Positions 31,772 through 45,438 of a stretch of 64,000 bases of DNA are shown here, piece by piece. The notes beneath the pieces were generated by a model. The model saw only the letters and a list, made by a program, of their open reading frames with translations. It ran no database searches and was not told where the DNA came from. The position numbers and the translations under genes are program-made. Source of the DNA: Roseateles sp. (GTDB lineage: Bacteria; Pseudomonadota; Gammaproteobacteria; Burkholderiales; Burkholderiaceae_C); contig NZ_JAFAGT010000059.1 in NCBI RefSeq assembly GCF_019237615.1, positions 62,001 to 126,000 of the forward strand, written 5' to 3'. The first letter of the stretch is position 1. The number at the start of each line of letters is the position of its first letter.

Positions 31772-32807
31772 GCGGCCAGCTCCACGCTGACGTTCACGCG
31801 GCCGTCGGCCGCGTCGATGCGGCAGCCCGCGTCGTCGCCGCCGGCGCGTACCAGCCGCTCGCGCAGGTTGGCCAGGCCCAGACCCGTGCCGTCGGACGAG
31901 CCGGGCCGCCATTGCCCGGGGTTTCCGACATCGATGCGCAAGCGCTCGCCCGCGCGCGCCAGCGCAACGTCCACGACGCCGCCGCCGGGGGTGCGCGCGA
32001 TGCCATGCTTGATCGCGTTCTCCACCAGCAGCTGCAACAGCATGGGCGGCACGCTGGCGCCGGCTGTGGCCGGATCGACCCGCCAGTTCACACGCAGGCG
32101 CTCCTCGTGGTGCAGCTGTTCCAGCGCGACGTAGTCGCGCACCACGGCCAGCTCGTCAGCCAGAGGCACGCGCTCCTTGGCACTGTGCTGCAGCGTGTGC
32201 GCAACGTGTTGGACAGCCGGCTCAGCATCTCGCGGGCGCGGGCCGGGTCCTCGTTGACAAGGGCGCGCAGGTTGTTCAGCGCGTTGAACAGGAAGTGCGG
32301 GTTGATTTGCGCGCGCAGCACCTGCAGCTCCAGCGCGCGGGCGGCGGCCTCGGCCTGCCATTTGGCGATCTCGCCGTGGCGCCAGCGACCCAGCATCTGC
32401 ACCCCGACCCAGACGGCCATCCACAGCCACAGCATGATGCTGGTATTCAGCGTGTAGCCCAGCAGCACCATCCAGCCATGCGGCATGGAGGGCTGGAACT
32501 GCAGCAGGCCGAGCGACAGCCCGATGCGGTTGATGCCGAAGAGCAGCAGCTGCACGCCGAAGGCGAACAGCGGCGGCACAAGCACGAGGCGCAGGAGCAG
32601 CGAACGCGGTGGGCAGTCCAGCCAGCGCTGCCGCAACGCCAGGGCACGCAGGCCTTCGCTGGCCGCCCACAGGCCGGCGCCGACGCAGGCCATCACGAAG
32701 GCCAGCGTGCCGCTCAGGGCTCGGAAGCTCGCCAGCATCGCCAGCGACAAGGCCACATAGCTGCCCCACAGCAGCACCTGCAGCGCCATCCGCCCACGCG
32801 TCGTCAT
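31768..32807 (-). pseudogene. LytS/YehU-type sensor histidine kinase, broken by a single-base frameshift
   Basis: The N-terminal frame (from the ATG at 32807) encodes about four membrane helices and the kinase core start QINPHFLFNALNNLRAL, with His171 as phosphoacceptor. After codon 203 (bases 32199-32201) the family match jumps to another frame. That frame continues HTLQHSAKERVPLADELAVV, LLVENAIKHGIA and GLGLANLRERL to the stop at 31768. Adding one base, a C in the coding strand so that TTGCGC-ACACG becomes TTGCGCC-ACACG, restores a continuous protein of about 346 residues. Without it the product ends early at the stop near 32088. A sequencing or assembly error is as likely as a true mutation. 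Confidence 0.85.
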
Positions 32808-32823
32808 GCCCCTCCCCGATCGA

Positions 32824-33717
32824 TCACTTGGCAGCGGCCAGGAAGCCCTTCACCTCGCCGACCAGCCAGTCGGCATCGTCCCACATGAGGAAGTGGTAAC
32901 CGCGCTGGCTCATAGCGACGCGGGCGCCGCCAAGGCCGGCGTACTGGGCCTCGAAGATCTTCTTCGTGCTCTCCAGCGTGGAGCCCATGGGCTCGAAGGC
33001 GGCCCAGGCGCCCAGCACCAGCGTGGGTGCGGTAATGCGGGGCAGCAGGGGGCGCAGGTCCTCGCCCCAGAGTTCGGACATGGCCTGGGCCGAGGTCGCG
33101 CGGTCGCTGGCCAGGCTCCAGGCGACGACGCGCTCGCCAAACGCCGGGTTGCGGCTCATGCCCGCCGCGCCCTGGCGGGCGCCAGCCTCCCACTGCGCCG
33201 GGGTGGCGCCCAGCATCTGCTGACGCATCGCCAGCGCCGCGCCGCGCGCGGCCTCTGGCGTCATGCCGCGCAGGCCGGCGAGAAAGGGCAACGCATCGAC
33301 GATGACGAGGCGCTCGATGCGTCCGGGCTGCTCGGCCGCCATCTGCAGCGCCAGCGCACCGCCCAGGCTGTGGCCCATGACGACGGGCCGCTCCAGCTTG
33401 CGGTCGTCCAGGTAAGCCAGCAGGCGGTCGCGCATGCCGTGCAAGAAATGCTCGGCCGTGACGGCCGGCGCGCCGGCAAAGCCGGGCAACTGCACGATGT
33501 GGCACTGCACGCCGGGCTGCAGCGCGGCGCAGGTCTCCGTCCAGGTGGCGGCGGCGCTGTTCAGGCCCGGGATCATCAGCATGGGCCGGCCCTGGCCGAC
33601 GACGTCGACGCGCAGGTCACGGAACTCGGCCGGCGCGGCTTGGCCGTTGCCGACGCACAGAGCGGTCGCCAGGGCGGCGCAGAGCTGGCCCATCCAGGAA
33701 GATTTTCGGACTGACAT
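32824..33717 (-). CDS. Exported alpha/beta-fold hydrolase
   Basis: This 297-residue protein has a signal peptide ending near NGQAAPA and an alpha/beta-hydrolase core: MLMIPGLNS for the oxyanion region and MGHSLGGALAL for the nucleophile elbow Ser. A late His lies in QRGYHFLMWDD. It is probably a periplasmic esterase or lipase-like enzyme; the substrate is unknown. The start was taken at MSVRKSS, because GGAG lies seven bases before that ATG and overlaps the alternative upstream ATG at 33729. Confidence 0.85.
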   Translation of the reverse strand: MSVRKSSWMGQLCAALATALCVGNGQAAPAEFRDLRVDVVGQGRPMLMIPGLNSAAATWTETCAALQPGVQCHIVQLPGFAGAPAVTAEHFLHGMRDRLLAYLDDRKLERPVVMGHSLGGALALQMAAEQPGRIERLVIVDALPFLAGLRGMTPEAARGAALAMRQQMLGATPAQWEAGARQGAAGMSRNPAFGERVVAWSLASDRATSAQAMSELWGEDLRPLLPRITAPTLVLGAWAAFEPMGSTLESTKKIFEAQYAGLGGARVAMSQRGYHFLMWDDADWLVGEVKGFLAAAK

Positions 33718-33838
33718 GCGGGTCTCCATCGAGTTTGAGATGGCGGCATGTTGCCCAGATTTCCGCGCGCCGCCCGCACCGGGTGACGAACGGCGAGACG
33801 CGCGGACGAATGGTGAGCCGGCAGTGCCGGCGGCGACG

Positions 33839-34549
33839 CTACTTCAGTCGCTGCGCCCAGTAGACCAGCACCTCGGTGCGCGGCTCGATGTCCGTCGGGC
33901 TGTAGGTGTAGGTCGGCACGACGTTGATCGCATCCAGCGTGTTCAGGCCCGAGATGATGCGGCCGAAGACCGCATAGCCCGGGTTGGCGGGGCTCTGGTA
34001 GTCGAGGCTGGTGTTGTCGTTGACGTTGAAGAAGAACTGGCTGGTCGCCGAGTCTGGGTCGCTGCGGCGCGCCATCGCGATGGTCCCGCGCAGGTTGGAC
34101 AGGCCGTTGTTGCTCTCCAGCTTGATGGGCGCGTAAAGCGGTGGCTTGGCCACCATGCCGCTGGTGTAGCCACCACCCTGGATGACGAAGTCGCGGTCGA
34201 CGCGATGGATCAGCGTGCTCGTGTAGAAGCCCGCGGCGACGTACTTGTAGAAGTTGGCCACCGTCTGCGGCGCATAGCTGTCGTAGAGCTCGACGACCAT
34301 CTCGCCGCTGCTCGTCAGCATGCAGACCGTGCCCCATTTGCTCGCGGCTGACGCGGCCAGGCCGGCGGCACTGCAGGACAGCGTCGGGGGATTCGGATTG
34401 GGATTGGGGCGCGGGTATTGCGTGCCACCACCACCACCGCCACCACCTCCGCCGCCGATCTCGACCGAGACACCGCCGCCGCAGGCACTGAGCAGCGCTG
34501 CCGCGCCGAGGGCAAGGACGAGGCTGGCAAAACGGGCGGGCAGGCGCAT
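33839..34549 (-). CDS. Cyclophilin-type peptidyl-prolyl isomerase lipoprotein
   Basis: This 236-residue protein has a lipoprotein signal with lipobox LLSAC, a linker with eleven consecutive glycines, and a cyclophilin domain from about residue 75. Family blocks include VVELYDSYAPQTVANF, YTSTLIHRVDRDFVIQGG and SQFFFNVNDN. It should help fold proteins in the periplasm while anchored to a membrane. It is divergent from another PPIase lipoprotein of the FKBP type. The start is set at MRLPARF; an upstream ATG at 34615 in frame would put 22 residues before the signal peptide. Confidence 0.9.
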   Translation of the reverse strand: MRLPARFASLVLALGAAALLSACGGGVSVEIGGGGGGGGGGGTQYPRPNPNPNPPTLSCSAAGLAASAASKWGTVCMLTSSGEMVVELYDSYAPQTVANFYKYVAAGFYTSTLIHRVDRDFVIQGGGYTSGMVAKPPLYAPIKLESNNGLSNLRGTIAMARRSDPDSATSQFFFNVNDNTSLDYQSPANPGYAVFGRIISGLNTLDAINVVPTYTYSPTDIEPRTEVLVYWAQRLK

Positions 34550-34687
34550 GTCGGTCTCCGTGGAATGTCGGCACAACGCCTGACGCCAGGTTCTGTTGAC
34601 TCTGCTTACAAGCATTTACCGACGCTGGCTATAGTCCGCGCCGCCGCCCACGGGTGGCATTTCTCATAGCTGCCATCCATCCACCTC

Positions 34688-38144
<3,457 letters not shown>

Positions 38145-38173
38145 GCCATGCCGGACGATGATTCCGCCTATCA

Positions 38174-40462
<2,289 letters not shown>

Positions 40463-40472
40463 GGCGCCGACG

Positions 40473-40577
40473 ATGAAGCAAGTCGCACGCAGCGCCCGGC
40501 GCGGGCTCGGCTGGATCATCTTCGCCAGCGGCAGCTTCGTCGCGCTGGGCCTTCCGGCCCATGGCCCGGCGCCTTGA
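40473..40577 (+). CDS. Possible 34-residue small protein between katG and dps
   Basis: An ATG ten bases after the katG stop opens a 34-residue frame with a basic start (MKQVARSARRG) and a hydrophobic middle (WIIFASGSFVALGLP). It would suit a tiny membrane protein. There is no strong ribosome binding site, and no homologue is known to me. It may be chance. Confidence 0.3.
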   Translation: MKQVARSARRGLGWIIFASGSFVALGLPAHGPAP

Positions 40578-40584
40578 TTGACCG

Positions 40585-40604
40585 GCCAGCCCACAAGGGC
40601 TGGC
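40585..40604. terminator. Perfect 8-bp stem hairpin between katG and dps
   Basis: GCCAGCCC, the loop ACAA and GGGCTGGC form a compact hairpin 123 bases after the katG stop. No T-run follows. It could be a weak terminator or mRNA-end stabiliser that sets the ratio of katG to dps expression. Confidence 0.5.
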
Positions 40605-40661
40605 ATCTCTGGGGTGGGCCGAATCCGTTAGGCTCGCCCCGTACCGTTTCGGAGACCTCCC

Positions 40662-41162
40662 ATGGCCAAGAAGCCCACCGCCGCAGCCCCCGCCATCAGC
40701 ATCGGCATCAGCGAGAAGGACCGCGCCGCGATCGTCGCCGGCCTGTCCAAGCTGCTGGCCGAAACCTACACGCTGTACCTGACGACGCACAACTTCCACT
40801 GGAACGTCACCGGGCCCATGTTCACGAGCCTGCACACGATGTTCATGACCCAGTACACCGAGCTGTGGAACGCGGTGGACCCCATCGCCGAGCGCATCCG
40901 CTCGCTGGGCCACGCGGCGCCCGGCAGCTACGCCCAGTTCGCCAAGCTCAGCAGCCTGCCCGATGTGCCGGCCACGCCGCCCAAGGCCATGAAGATGGTG
41001 GAAGTGCTGGTGCAGGGTCATGAGGCCGTCGCCCGCACGGCGCGCGCCCTCTTCCCGCTGGTCGACAAGGCCGGCGACGAGCCCACCGCCGACCTGCTGA
41101 CCCAGCGCCTGACCGTGCACGAGCAGACGGCATGGATGCTGCGCAGCCTGCTGGCCGAGTGA
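40662..41162 (+). CDS. dps: Dps-family DNA-binding ferritin-like protein
   Basis: This 166-residue protein belongs to the Dps/ferritin-like family, which oxidises iron with peroxide and shields DNA. The ferroxidase region reads [18 protein letters not shown], with the conserved His and Trp and later acidic residues in [12 protein letters not shown]. The N-terminus is Lys/Ala-rich, as in forms that bind DNA through the tail. GGAG precedes the ATG. It follows oxyR-katG and overlaps the DJ-1 gene. Confidence 0.94.
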   Translation: MAKKPTAAAPAISIGISEKDRAAIVAGLSKLLAETYTLYLTTHNFHWNVTGPMFTSLHTMFMTQYTELWNAVDPIAERIRSLGHAAPGSYAQFAKLSSLPDVPATPPKAMKMVEVLVQGHEAVARTARALFPLVDKAGDEPTADLLTQRLTVHEQTAWMLRSLLAE

Positions 41163-41779
41163 AGCCCGATGGCGTGAAGGTCGCCGTCCTTACCTTCGAC
41201 GGCTTCAACGAGCTCGACAGCTTCATCGCGCTGGGCCTGATCAACCGGCTGGGCCACCTGGGCTGGTCGGCCGAGATCACCAGCCCGAGCGAGCAGGTGC
41301 GCTCGATGAATGGCGTCGCCATCGCCGCGCAGCGGCCGCTGGAGTTCGCCAACGAGGCCGACGTGGTGCTGTTCGGCAGCGGCATCCACACCCGCACCAT
41401 CGCCGCCGATGGCGCGCTGCTGGACCGGCTGCGGCTGGACCCGGTGCGCCAGCTCATCGCCGGCCAATGCTCCGGCACGCTGCTGATGGCCCGCCTGGGC
41501 CTGCTGGCCGACATGCCCGCCTGCACCGACTCGACGACCAAGCCCTGGGTCGTCGAAGCCGGCGTGCGCGTCGTCGACGAGCCCTTCCACGCCCGTGGCC
41601 CCATTGCGACGGCCGGCGGCTGCCTGGCCTCGCAGTACCTGGCAGCCTGGGTCATGGCCTCGCGCGCCGGGCTGAGCGCCGCACGCCAGGCGCTGCACTA
41701 CGCGGCGCCGGTAGGCGAGAAGGACGTCTACGTCGAGCGGCTGCTGGCCGTCGTCAAGCCCTTCCTGTCGCCGGCCTGA
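41159..41779 (+). CDS. DJ-1/PfpI family protein
   Basis: This 206-residue protein has a glutamine-amidotransferase-like fold. It starts [17 protein letters not shown], and the nucleophile elbow [10 protein letters not shown] holds Cys104. DJ-1/PfpI proteins act as glyoxalases, deglycases, chaperones or regulators; which applies here is unknown. The GTG start overlaps the dps stop (GTGA), tying it to the peroxide-defence genes. A second GTG five codons later is an alternative. A decayed copy of its last 40 codons lies at 44404-44519. Confidence 0.87.
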   Translation: MKPDGVKVAVLTFDGFNELDSFIALGLINRLGHLGWSAEITSPSEQVRSMNGVAIAAQRPLEFANEADVVLFGSGIHTRTIAADGALLDRLRLDPVRQLIAGQCSGTLLMARLGLLADMPACTDSTTKPWVVEAGVRVVDEPFHARGPIATAGGCLASQYLAAWVMASRAGLSAARQALHYAAPVGEKDVYVERLLAVVKPFLSPA

Positions 41780-41918
41780 TGTCCCGGACCTCCGCTGGTG
41801 TCGGTTTTCGACACCTTGCTGCGCGTCCAGGCCCCGCTCGCCCCATCGTGTCGCGGCGAAGGCCGCGGGCACCTAGCCTGCATGCGGACCGATTCGGGTT
41901 CTCAACGGGAGATTGGTT

Positions 41919-42488
41919 GTGAAAGCCTATGCCATCTTGGCCGCCATCGCGGTCGGCACCCTCGCCTCCGCGCTCGCCACACCCTCCGGGCTGCCGGCGG
42001 GCTGGCTGCAGACCGGCAGTGCCAAGACCTGCGAGGGCCGGGTCGTGTCGGCCATCAGCGCCCCCAGCACGAACGTGTTCAGCCTGGATTGCAAGCCCGA
42101 CACATCGGGTTTCTCGACCTTGATGCAGCAGGTGGCCGGCACCGACTATGCCGGCAAGCGCGTGCGCCTGAGCGCCCAGCTGCGCGCCGACCAGCTCGCT
42201 GCCTGGGGCGGGCTGTGGATGCGCGCCGACAGCGGCCAGCGCGTCACGGCCTTCGACAACATGCAAAACCGGCCGCTACGCGGCAGTTTCGGCTGGCAAC
42301 AGGCCCAGGTCGTGCTGGATATCCCGGCCGACGCCACCACGCTCAGCTTCGGCTTCCTGCTCCACGGCGCCGGCCAGCTGCAGGCCACGCAATTCAAGCT
42401 CGAAGCGGTCGGCAACGATGTTGCGGCCACGGGTGGCGTCGACGCCCCCGTGCTGCCGCGCCAACCCAAGGACCTGACGCCACCTTGA
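41919..42488 (+). CDS. Exported hypothetical protein co-encoded with a two-component system
   Basis: This 189-residue protein has a signal peptide (VKAYAILAAIAVGTLASALAT). A compact region follows containing GLWMRADSGQRVTAFDNMQ and, later, VVLDIPADATTLSFGFLLHG, which looks like a beta-sandwich of the carbohydrate-binding kind. The family has no known function. The start is a GTG with GGGAG at good distance. Its stop overlaps the TTG of the histidine kinase (TTGA), so it may supply or modify the signal for that kinase. The 139 bases before it carry no recognised signal. Confidence 0.75.
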   Translation: MKAYAILAAIAVGTLASALATPSGLPAGWLQTGSAKTCEGRVVSAISAPSTNVFSLDCKPDTSGFSTLMQQVAGTDYAGKRVRLSAQLRADQLAAWGGLWMRADSGQRVTAFDNMQNRPLRGSFGWQQAQVVLDIPADATTLSFGFLLHGAGQLQATQFKLEAVGNDVAATGGVDAPVLPRQPKDLTPP

Positions 42489-43522
42489 GCACCGCCGCGC
42501 CAACGCTGGGTAGCGATCTGGCCCAGGCCCTCCTGGAAGAAGGCGTGGGCTGGCAGCGCGCCGCACCGCTGCTGGCCGGCCTGGCGCTGTTCGGGCTGGC
42601 GGTGCCCTGGCTGCGCGAACAGCCGGCCTGGGCGCTGTCGCTGGGCCTGTGGCTGGGCCATGCCGCCACCGACGGCCTGGTCGGGCTGCTGGGCCGGCGC
42701 CTGCGCCCCGAGCACCGCGTCGCCCTGCCCAGCCTGCTGTTCCTGGCCCTGCTGCTGGGCGCCATGCTGGGCTGGAACGTGGAGCAGTTGCTGACGCAGG
42801 CGCTGCTGAGCGGCAACGACCGCATCACCCGCGCCTGGCTGCATTTCAGCTTCGGCGCGTTGATGCTGGGCCTGCCACTGCTGCAGGGACTGCGCCGGCT
42901 GCGCGCCGTGCGCCGCGTGGAGCAGGAGCGCGCACGACTTCGGGCCGAGCTGCAGATGCTGCAGGCCCAGATCGAACCGCATTTCCTGTTCAACACGCTG
43001 GCCACACTGCGCAGCTTCGTGCGCCAGGGCTCGGACCGCGCGCTGCCGCTGCTGGACGCGGTCAGCGGGCTGCTGGAGACGACGCTGGAGCGCGTGCGCC
43101 AGGCCGAGGACTCGACGCTGGGCCAGGAATGCCAGATCGTCGAGCACTACCTGGCCATCATGGCGCTGCGCCTGGGCGGGCGGCTGAGCTACCGCATCGA
43201 CGTGGACGCCGCACTGCTGGCCCTGCCGCTGCCGCCGCTGATGCTGCAGCCGCTGGTTGAAAACGCCATCCAGCACGGCATCGAGCCCAGCGAGGGCGGC
43301 GGCACCCTCCAGCTGCGGGCCGAGTCCGGCGCCGGCCGGCTGCTGCTGCGCGTCATCAACAGCGGCCTGGCGCTGACGGGCGTGACGCCCGCCGGCCACG
43401 GCCTGGCGCTGGCCAACCTGCGCCGGCGCCTGCAGGCCCTGCATGGCGACCGGGCCGGCCTGCAGCTCGCCACCAATGCCGACGGCCTCACCGAAGCCAC
43501 GCTCACGCTGCCCCTGCCATGA
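42485..43522 (+). CDS. LytS/YehU-type sensor histidine kinase
   Basis: This 345-residue kinase has about four membrane helices in residues 25-135. It continues with the His-kinase domain IEPHFLFNTLATLRSF, phosphoacceptor His166, then the ATPase domain with LVENAIQHGIEP and GHGLALANLRRRL. It lacks an obvious periplasmic sensor domain. The start is a TTG overlapping the stop of the exported protein gene. The LytTR regulator follows after 78 bases. Unlike the kinase at 31.8-32.8 kb, the frame is intact. Confidence 0.9.
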   Translation: MSTAAPTLGSDLAQALLEEGVGWQRAAPLLAGLALFGLAVPWLREQPAWALSLGLWLGHAATDGLVGLLGRRLRPEHRVALPSLLFLALLLGAMLGWNVEQLLTQALLSGNDRITRAWLHFSFGALMLGLPLLQGLRRLRAVRRVEQERARLRAELQMLQAQIEPHFLFNTLATLRSFVRQGSDRALPLLDAVSGLLETTLERVRQAEDSTLGQECQIVEHYLAIMALRLGGRLSYRIDVDAALLALPLPPLMLQPLVENAIQHGIEPSEGGGTLQLRAESGAGRLLLRVINSGLALTGVTPAGHGLALANLRRRLQALHGDRAGLQLATNADGLTEATLTLPLP

Positions 43523-43600
43523 AACTGCCCCCCAACACTCGCTGCGCTCGCGACCCCCGAGGGGCTGGTCAGCGGCTCCGGACGGCCAAGCGCCACTGAC

Positions 43601-44293
43601 ATGGCCACCGCCCTGATCGCCGACGACGAGCCCCAGCTGCTCGAGGAACTGCGGCAGCTGCTGGCCCAGGCCTGGCCGGAGCTGGACATCGTGGCCCTGG
43701 CCCGCAACGGCACCGAGGCGCGCCGGCTGCTGGACCAGCTGCGCCCCGACATCGCCTTCCTCGACATCCGCATGCCCGGCATCGACGGCCTGAGCCTGGC
43801 CCAGCTCGCGCCGGCCGGCACCCGCCTGGTCTTCGTGACGGCGCATGCCGAGCACGCGCTGGCCGCCTTCGAGCGCGCGGCGGTGGACTATCTGCACAAG
43901 CCCGTCACGCCCGCCCGCCTCGCGGCCACGGTGCAGCGGCTGCAGGCCACGCAAGCGCCGCGTGCCGGGCTGCGCTTCCTACAGGCCTGGACCGGCAACA
44001 CGATGAAGCTGCTGGACGTGGGCCGGCTGGCCGCGCTGCGCTCGGAGCTGCGCCACACGCGGGCGCTGAGCCAAGCCGGCGAACAGCTGCTGCTGCGCAC
44101 CTCGCTGGGCGAGCTGCAGAAGGAACTGGACCCGCAGCTGTTCTGGCAGATCCACCGCGGCTCGGTCGTCAATGCAAGCGCCATCGAGCACATCGAACGG
44201 CGCGACGACGGCGAGCTGTGGGTGCATCTGCGCGGCCTGTCCCAGGCCTTGCCCGTCAGCCGCGCGCATCGGTGGCGCTTCAGGGGGATGTAG
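43601..44293 (+). CDS. LytTR-family response regulator
   Basis: This 230-residue regulator has an N-terminal receiver domain: ALIADDEP acidic pocket, predicted phospho-Asp55 in AFLDIRMPG, and Lys in YLHKPVTP. The C-terminal LytTR DNA-binding domain is present, with FWQIHRGSVVNASAIEHIERR and LPVSRAHRWRF. It pairs with the kinase directly upstream. It is a paralogue of the regulator at 31058-31771. Confidence 0.92.
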   Translation: MATALIADDEPQLLEELRQLLAQAWPELDIVALARNGTEARRLLDQLRPDIAFLDIRMPGIDGLSLAQLAPAGTRLVFVTAHAEHALAAFERAAVDYLHKPVTPARLAATVQRLQATQAPRAGLRFLQAWTGNTMKLLDVGRLAALRSELRHTRALSQAGEQLLLRTSLGELQKELDPQLFWQIHRGSVVNASAIEHIERRDDGELWVHLRGLSQALPVSRAHRWRFRGM

Positions 44294-44343
44294 CCGGCGG
44301 GGCGGCGCGGCTAATTGCGGGTTGGCCTCGCCCAAAGAACTCC

Positions 44344-44519
44344 ACGTCCGAACCCAACGCGAGCCACATCGAGATGGAAGTCCGCAGCCGCACCTTCGCC
44401 ATCGCGCGCCCGCCTCGATGACGGCCCGGTGCGCGCTGCACTATGCGGCTTTATTGGGCGAGAAGGACGGCTACGCCAGGCGCCTGCTTGGCGTCGCGAA
44501 GCCTCTCCTGCCGGCCGAC
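44344..44519 (+). pseudogene. Chimeric gene remnant: prfC start joined to the end of a DJ-1/PfpI gene
   Basis: Bases 44344-44403 align with the first 20 or so codons of prfC at 45439. The shared pieces are GTCCGAA, CATCGAGA, GGAAGTCCGC and CCGCACCTTCGCCATC. The start ATG is changed to ACG and three bases are missing. From about 44404 the sequence switches to the last 39 codons of the DJ-1 gene (41662-41779), for example GCGCTGCACTA, GGCGAGAAGGACG and AAGCC..TCCTG, with a one-base shift. Neither part can make its protein. Much of the 295-base gap between the LytTR and PEP-CTERM genes is this remnant; a weaker prfC-leader-like match at about 44311-44332 precedes it. Confidence 0.75.
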
Positions 44520-44589
44520 TGGGGGCTGATGGCCTCGCGGTAGTCAGCCTCGTACCCTGTGGCGCGCGCGGCGAGGCGCGTGCTCGAAC

Positions 44590-45231
44590 TCAGCGAGCGC
44601 GGCGACGCCAAGCCACCAGGCCCATGCCCGCGGCGAGCAGCGTCATCGGCAGGCTGGCCGGCTCGGGCAACGCCCGCGAGGCCTGGCCATCCAGCCGCAC
44701 GTCGTCCAGGAACGCGGTCGTGTCTCCGACAGAGCCTGACAGCCCCTGGAAGGCCAATTCATGCGTGCCCATGGACAGCATGCCCAGGTTCAGGGTGTGT
44801 AGATGCCAGCCCGTTTCAGCGGTCGCTTCGCCGACGGTCTGGCCATCGACGCTGACGCGCACCACTTGGCCAGTGCCATAGTTTGGGCGCAGCGCCAGCT
44901 CGAAGCTCAGGCTCACATTCATCGCGTCAGCCAGCGAGAAGGTCTGGCTCATGGGATTGCTGGCGCCCTGCAGCAGCGCAAAGTGCGAGCCTTCGAACGC
45001 CGCCAGAAGACCGTAGGCACCAGCCACGCCCGTGCCGGCGCCGAACGACCAGCCCACGGCCGGGCCAGTCGGCGAGTAGTTGAAGGTCACGTAACCGTCG
45101 GAGCCGGCGGAAGCCACGCCAGTCCATTCGGCCTCGAAGCCGGCGTTGGTCAGCGCGATGGGGGCGGCATGGGCCATTTGCGCCACGGCAGCAGTCGCGA
45201 TTGCAAGGACGAATTTGTTCAGGCGTGTCAT
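44590..45231 (-). CDS. PEP-CTERM sorting-domain protein
   Basis: This 213-residue exported protein has a signal peptide ending AHAAP and a beta-rich middle. The C-terminal sorting tag LPEPASLPMTLLAAGMGLVAWRRRAR consists of the PEP motif, a hydrophobic helix and a basic tail. Exosortase recognises such tags and places the protein at the surface, often with exopolysaccharide. The middle (GFEAEWTG...WSFG...DDVRLDG) resembles the jelly-roll domains of this class. No exosortase gene is in the window. Confidence 0.88.
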   Translation of the reverse strand: MTRLNKFVLAIATAAVAQMAHAAPIALTNAGFEAEWTGVASAGSDGYVTFNYSPTGPAVGWSFGAGTGVAGAYGLLAAFEGSHFALLQGASNPMSQTFSLADAMNVSLSFELALRPNYGTGQVVRVSVDGQTVGEATAETGWHLHTLNLGMLSMGTHELAFQGLSGSVGDTTAFLDDVRLDGQASRALPEPASLPMTLLAAGMGLVAWRRRAR

Positions 45232-45438
45232 GAGGCAGTGAGTTTGGGATTCAACGGCAAGGCGCGCATTTCAAACTAAATCGCCGTCGCTGTGCGGGGC
45301 ACGGACGCCCCGCCCCCTCGGGTGCGGGGGCCAGGAGGCACTGAAGCGCAACGCCGAGCCCCGCACGGAGGAAGCAGGCGCGCCCTCGATAATCACGTGT
45401 TTGCCTGTCCGCGGGCACCAGCGCCTGCCACCTCCAGC

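Noticed and set aside
34425-34457. Triplet-rich CCA/CCG tract that looks like a microsatellite or regulatory repeat.
   Set aside because: Read on the minus strand it is the in-frame glycine linker of the cyclophilin lipoprotein. It needs no separate feature, though its length may vary.
34550-34687. TTGACT near 34597 and TATAGT at 34630 as a sigma-70 promoter pair.
   Set aside because: The spacing between them is far larger than 16-18 bases, so they do not form one promoter. Only the TATAGT was kept as a remark.
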